From Smittium mucronatum (taxonomy: Eukaryota; Kickxellomycota; Harpellomycetes; Harpellales; Legeriomycetaceae): DNA of 11,939 bases. The stretch lies in NCBI GenBank assembly GCA_001953115.1, contig LSSL01000907.1, positions 1 to 11,939 on the forward strand, given 5' to 3'. Under the pieces are notes generated by a model. That model was given only the letters and a program-made list of their open reading frames with translations, was not told the origin of the DNA and made no database searches. Each line of letters starts with the position of its first letter. Within the stretch, counting starts at the first letter, position 1. Shown here piece by piece: positions 8,859-11,939 of the stretch. A program made the position numbers and the translations under genes.

Positions 8859-10983
8859 ATGGGAAATTCTCAGAGCTCGTACCCTTTATATTACAATGTC
8901 GATGTCGACAGCAACGATAAAATAAACGCTCTCTCTGGTTTCGCAAGTAATTCTTGGCTCTACTTGATCTCTTTTTAGCATCAATTCCCTCTCTTTTCAA
9001 GGTATTGATTTATTTTTTTTATTTTTATGTGGTGTTAGATTTGGCATGTTCTTCTTTGGGCGCTTCGATTATCAGCACTAGCGATGAAAAGTTTGGCTCC
9101 CCCAAAAATCTAATAAAATCTGAACCCCCTTCCCTACAAAATATCTCCCCCACTGGTTTAACTAAAGGTTGTACGTTCGTTGTTATATTTTTCTAAACGT
9201 GCAAACTAATCCTGGATTTTCCTATTTAGGTCCTAGGCTGTTTTATAACCACGATGCTTGGGTTACTAAAAGACACGGAACTGATTTTGAATGGTACTTT
9301 TTCTTTCTTTTTTTTATTCTTTACTTTGTTTTGTACCTTATTAACCTTCTCCCCTTTATATCAGGGTAATAATCAAACTGGGAAGTACTGGTACTATTGC
9401 CGGGTTTGGTATTGATTCCACCCATCTCTTTGAGGACTCTGCTATCAAGATCTCTATTGAGGCTTGTTTAGTCCCGGAAGAAATTCAAGCCAAATACAGC
9501 CATAACCACGAAGAGTTTCCTTTTATTTGGGACGTTGTTCTCCCTGAAGCTATAGTTGCTCCTAATACTCTTACTAATTTGGCTCTGTGGCACGAAACCA
9601 AATCCGTCTATAATTTCGTTAAAATCAACATTTACCCCGACGGTGGCTTGGTACTTTTTTTTCCTCCTATTATTTATCTACTCTGTTTAACCACCGCTAT
9701 TCACTTTTTCCTCTACTAGTCTCGATTAAGTATTTATGGAACTGTCGTTTCACTAATAGAATCATCCAGGTACTTTTGTATTTTTCATAATCTAATTTTA
9801 TCTATTTACATTCCTTTTTTGTTATTTTTTTAGCCTTGTTGATTTAGCATGTGTCTCTAATGGCGGACTGGTTGTTAATGCAAGTGATGATACTTTGGGC
9901 AAAAAAGAGAATTTAATCCTACCCGGCTTCAAAAAATCGGAAGCAAGTTACGGTTGGGTAACCAGAAGAAATCTCTCCACCACACCCATCGAAAACTTAT
10001 CTGACTGGGCAATCATCAAATTGGGTGACGCTGGTTATCTACAAACTGCCCACTTGGAAGTTGCTTCCCTTGAAGGTGTTTTGCCAAATTCGTTTTCTAT
10101 TTCCGCCTGCTTTTCCACATCCATCGATCCGTCAGCTGATAATGATACTCACTGGTTTGAGATTTATTCTGATTCACCACTAAAACCCCACATTGTAAAT
10201 AAGGTTGATCTCTCCCTGCAAGATCAGATATTTACCCACGTCAAATTGACCATTAGACCAGATGGCGGTATCTGCAGACTCAGAATATTTGGAAAGCGTC
10301 CTTCTGATACCGAATCATCAACCGAGGATATCCAACCAGTATCTTCAAACAACGAAACTGTTGTTGAAGTTTTGGAGTTGGATATTGTTAAAGAACCTTT
10401 ATCTCTAGATGAAACCATACCCACATCGCCAAAAGGAACTGAGCGTACTCGCCGCAGAAGGAAATCTTTCAAGGAATCAGAGCAATCAACCCCAAAAAAG
10501 GAACCCATTGCTAATACATCTGAAACAACAGAGAATGAGCCTATTCCCCCACTGGTCGACACCGACTTGAAAGAAACTGTCCCGGATGTTGCCGAGCCTC
10601 CAACCACTCCAACCAAGACTGCGGATCCTGAATTATCCACTCCGCGCACTGACGGTCGCGTAATTGCCAAAGCCAGAAAACCCAGCTCTAAAAAACCAAT
10701 ATTCCTGCACAGTCCTGGAGATGGTCTTACTATCAAACAACAACCCCAAACCCAAACCCAAACCCATCCGATCCCTCCCATCTCGTCCATTTTATCGCCA
10801 AAACATAAAGTCAATTCCAATTCTGCCACATCAGACGACCGCGATGAGAGCATCCCACTTAAAAAGCCCAAGAACGATCCATCTCGATCTAAACACGATA
10901 CCACTAATTCTAACGCACCAGATGAAACTCCAAAGCCCAATAGACCCAAAAAGTCAAAGAAATCAGCAAAGATTGTTCAATAA
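8859..10983 (+). CDS. Allantoicase-family protein with long basic C-terminal tail, six exons
   Basis: Allantoicase cleaves allantoate to ureidoglycolate and urea in purine use. Exons: 8859-8946, 9039-9167, 9230-9293, 9365-9650, 9720-9769 and 9834-10983, giving 1767 nt and 588 aa; all junctions keep frame at GT..AG introns of 92, 62, 71, 69 and 64 nt. Two jelly-roll halves are clear. Half 1 (about 28-205) has FANLACSSLGASI, SDEKFGSPKNLI, WVIIKLG and PDGGLSRLSIYG; half 2 (about 206-362) has LVDLACVSNGG, WAIIKLG, FTHVKLTI and PDGGICRLRIFG. As I recall the family, DGWET[KR]R is near-invariant; here it is DAWVTKR (81-87) and YGWVTRR (245-251). F-x-G-N-x-(A)P is LFEDSAI and LEGVLP. Activity is therefore doubtful. 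Residues 363-588 are Ser/Thr/Pro/Lys-rich with RTRRRRK (410-416) and a Lys-rich end; relatives are about 340-390 aa. MGNSQS at the start fits N-myristoylation. No PTS1 is present (ends IVQ). Confidence 0.88.
10745..10765 (+). repeat. CCCAAA hexamer repeat inside the coding tail
   Basis: Three and a half copies of CCCAAA encode the QTQTQTH part of the disordered C-terminal tail. The repeat is in frame and a multiple of three, so length changes by slippage would alter the tail without breaking it. Confidence 0.85.
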
Positions 10984-11159
10984 TATTTATTTATTCATCC
11001 CCCCCTCTCCCTTCGTCATCTGATCGATCCCTCCCTCTCTCTAATCAGTGCTATTGCTTTTTTTTTATTTTTAATCCATTCACTCTCTTTTTCTTTTCTT
11101 ATATCATCGATTATTCTGATATTTAATGAAATTTCAACATGCTGTCATTTGTCTCCTTT

Positions 11160-11172
11160 CCCCCCCCCCCCC
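11160..11172. repeat. C13 homopolymer
   Basis: Thirteen C residues are followed at once by eight T residues, about 180 bases after the allantoicase-family stop codon. It probably lies in the 3' untranslated region if the AATAAA at 11209 is used. Confidence 0.85.
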
Positions 11173-11208
11173 TTTTTTTTCTTCTTCTTTTTGATAGCGT
11201 CTAAAACA

Positions 11209-11214
11209 AATAAA
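11209..11214 (+). terminator. Possible polyadenylation signal of the allantoicase-family gene
   Basis: AATAAA lies about 226 bases after the stop codon and is followed by a T-rich stretch. The distance resembles that of the PEX3 candidate. Not verifiable without transcripts. Confidence 0.4.
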
Positions 11215-11424
11215 CTAGTTTTTCTTATAACCATTTCGCCGCTCCTTTTTCCTTGAATATCCCCATTGATTGTATTGTTTTTTCCCACTACGCGCAATAT
11301 CCTCCACTACTCAAACATTATTATTGTGTGGCTAGATCTTGTGGGAAAGGCAAAAAGTCGGAATAACCTAGCTCGGATCGTAAAAACCCAGATTTGTCTC
11401 TCGAGAAGAAAGAAAAAAACCGGA

Positions 11425-11435
11425 GGGGGGGGGGG
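11425..11435. repeat. G11 homopolymer
   Basis: Eleven consecutive G residues follow a purine-rich segment (11404-11424). It is one of several long C or G runs in the right part of the window. Confidence 0.85.
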
Positions 11436-11741
11436 CTATATACACGACAATATAGGTGTGATCGTTTCCATTTCCTCAATTTACATATTCTACTTTTGCA
11501 ACACCAATCATAAAGCCTAAGCGCAAACATCGAAACTACCCACTATATATAAAAACACACAGGGGTTTACTGGAGAGAAATCAGAAGTCGTGAAAATGTG
11601 GTTTGCGATTGGTGTTTTTTTCTTTTAATAGTCAGTGTAGGCTGATTGTTTATTCGCTCGGCAGCTTTGTTTGTCCAATTGGGAGGGCCGATGCAACTGA
11701 ATAAAGTCCCTCAAACATCCAACATGCGGGGGTAAGTGGGA

Positions 11742-11752
11742 GGGGGGGGGGG
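11742..11752. repeat. G11 homopolymer
   Basis: Eleven G residues lie just after the GTAAGTGGGA at 11732, within a locally G-rich stretch (11727-11754). Confidence 0.85.
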
Positions 11753-11911
11753 TTAAGGAATGTATTGGCGTTGAATGGAACGAATATATAATTGTAGGTT
11801 TGTTTTTTGTAGTTTTAGGTGATTTTTTTTTTAACCCTAAATATCACGACTTTACGGGCACGTATCTCTAAACTCTAAATTTTTTTTTAAAACAATTGTA
11901 TTCCCTTTCCA

Positions 11912-11939
11912 CCCCCCCCCCCCCCCCCCCCCCCCCCCC
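11912..11939. repeat. C28 homopolymer at the window end
   Basis: Twenty-eight C residues occupy the last bases of the window. A run this long commonly stops assembly, so the window end is probably the contig end and the true length is unknown. It is not a telomere: only a single CCCTAAA-like word occurs nearby (about 11836). Confidence 0.9.

Larger units (their letters stand above)
10984..11939. other. 3' flank and right end, no confident gene
   Basis: Pyrimidine-rich DNA follows the stop codon (10984-11100). The open frames at 11266-11520 and, on the minus strand, 11321-11530 have homopolymer-encoded stretches and no recognisable domain, so I leave them out. A TATA-like TATATATAAAAA is at 11544-11555. 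A short ATG frame at 11691-11731 ends at a good GTAAGT donor and could be the first exon of a gene continuing beyond the window, but no acceptor in the remaining sequence gives an open continuation. Confidence 0.5.

Noticed and set aside
8979..9001. A possible 23-base mini-exon within allantoicase intron 1, bounded by TTTTAG and GTATTG
   Set aside because: Including it shifts the frame away from the conserved LACSSLGASI. Joining 8946 directly to 9039 gives FANLACSSLG, which matches the family.
10224..10949. A 241-codon minus-strand open frame over the allantoicase-family tail
   Set aside because: It lies entirely opposite a well-supported exon. Its Ser/Gly/Val-rich product has no domain and follows from the codon use of the sense strand.
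11266..11530. Overlapping plus (84-codon) and minus (69-codon) frames after the allantoicase-family gene
   Set aside because: Both run through the G11 tract and other low-complexity DNA, have no domain or exon-like context, and overlap each other on opposite strands.
11830..11850. AACCCTAAA resembling a telomere repeat near the window end
   Set aside because: It occurs once, not in tandem, and the sequence after it is unique until the C28 run.
1..11939. CRISPR arrays, prokaryotic operons, viral genes or secondary-metabolite clusters
   Set aside because: The genes are spliced eukaryotic genes. The only regular repeats are the contiguous 47-bp intronic units, which have no spacers, and simple sequence repeats.

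Overview
The window is nuclear DNA of a eukaryote, most likely a fungus. Two protein genes can be assembled exon by exon. Both carry many short introns (56-191 bases) with GT..AG ends, GTAAGT-like donors and T-rich acceptors, and both belong to families usual in fungi with peroxisomes and purine breakdown. Non-coding DNA is extremely AT-rich (3 G/C in the 60 bases from 181 to 240) while exons are near balanced (29 G/C in the 60 bases from 10021). An early-diverging AT-rich lineage would fit, but the sequence alone does not fix the phylum.

Layout. Bases 1 to about 4480 are AT-rich DNA in which I find no gene, with simple repeats and one C11 tract. Bases 4480-5640 are less AT-rich and contain several stop-interrupted open stretches that I cannot assign. 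PEX3 (5664-7723, + strand, seven exons, 496 aa) follows; its third intron holds 47-bp tandem repeats. Between the genes (7724-8858) lie a possible PEX3 poly(A) signal inside a small sequence flanked by a 13-bp direct repeat, a stretch of unassigned higher-complexity DNA, an AT palindrome cluster and a TATA-like box. The second gene (8859-10983, + strand, six exons, 588 aa) encodes a protein of the allantoicase family. The last 950 bases hold no confident gene, several long C or G homopolymers, and a C28 run at the very end that probably marks an assembly break.

How the genes relate. PEX3 is the peroxisomal membrane receptor for PEX19 and is needed to build peroxisomes. Allantoicase acts in the purine/ureide pathway, whose urate oxidase step is commonly peroxisomal. 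They are head-to-tail neighbours with separate promoters, so any link is thematic only.

The most interesting object is the allantoicase-family protein. Both jelly-roll halves are recognisable, yet the family's GWET[KR]R motif reads AWVTKR and GWVTRR, the F-x-G-N motif is changed in both halves, the N-terminus fits an N-myristoylation motif, and about 226 residues of basic, disordered-looking sequence follow the second half. It may be a repurposed or catalytically altered allantoicase.
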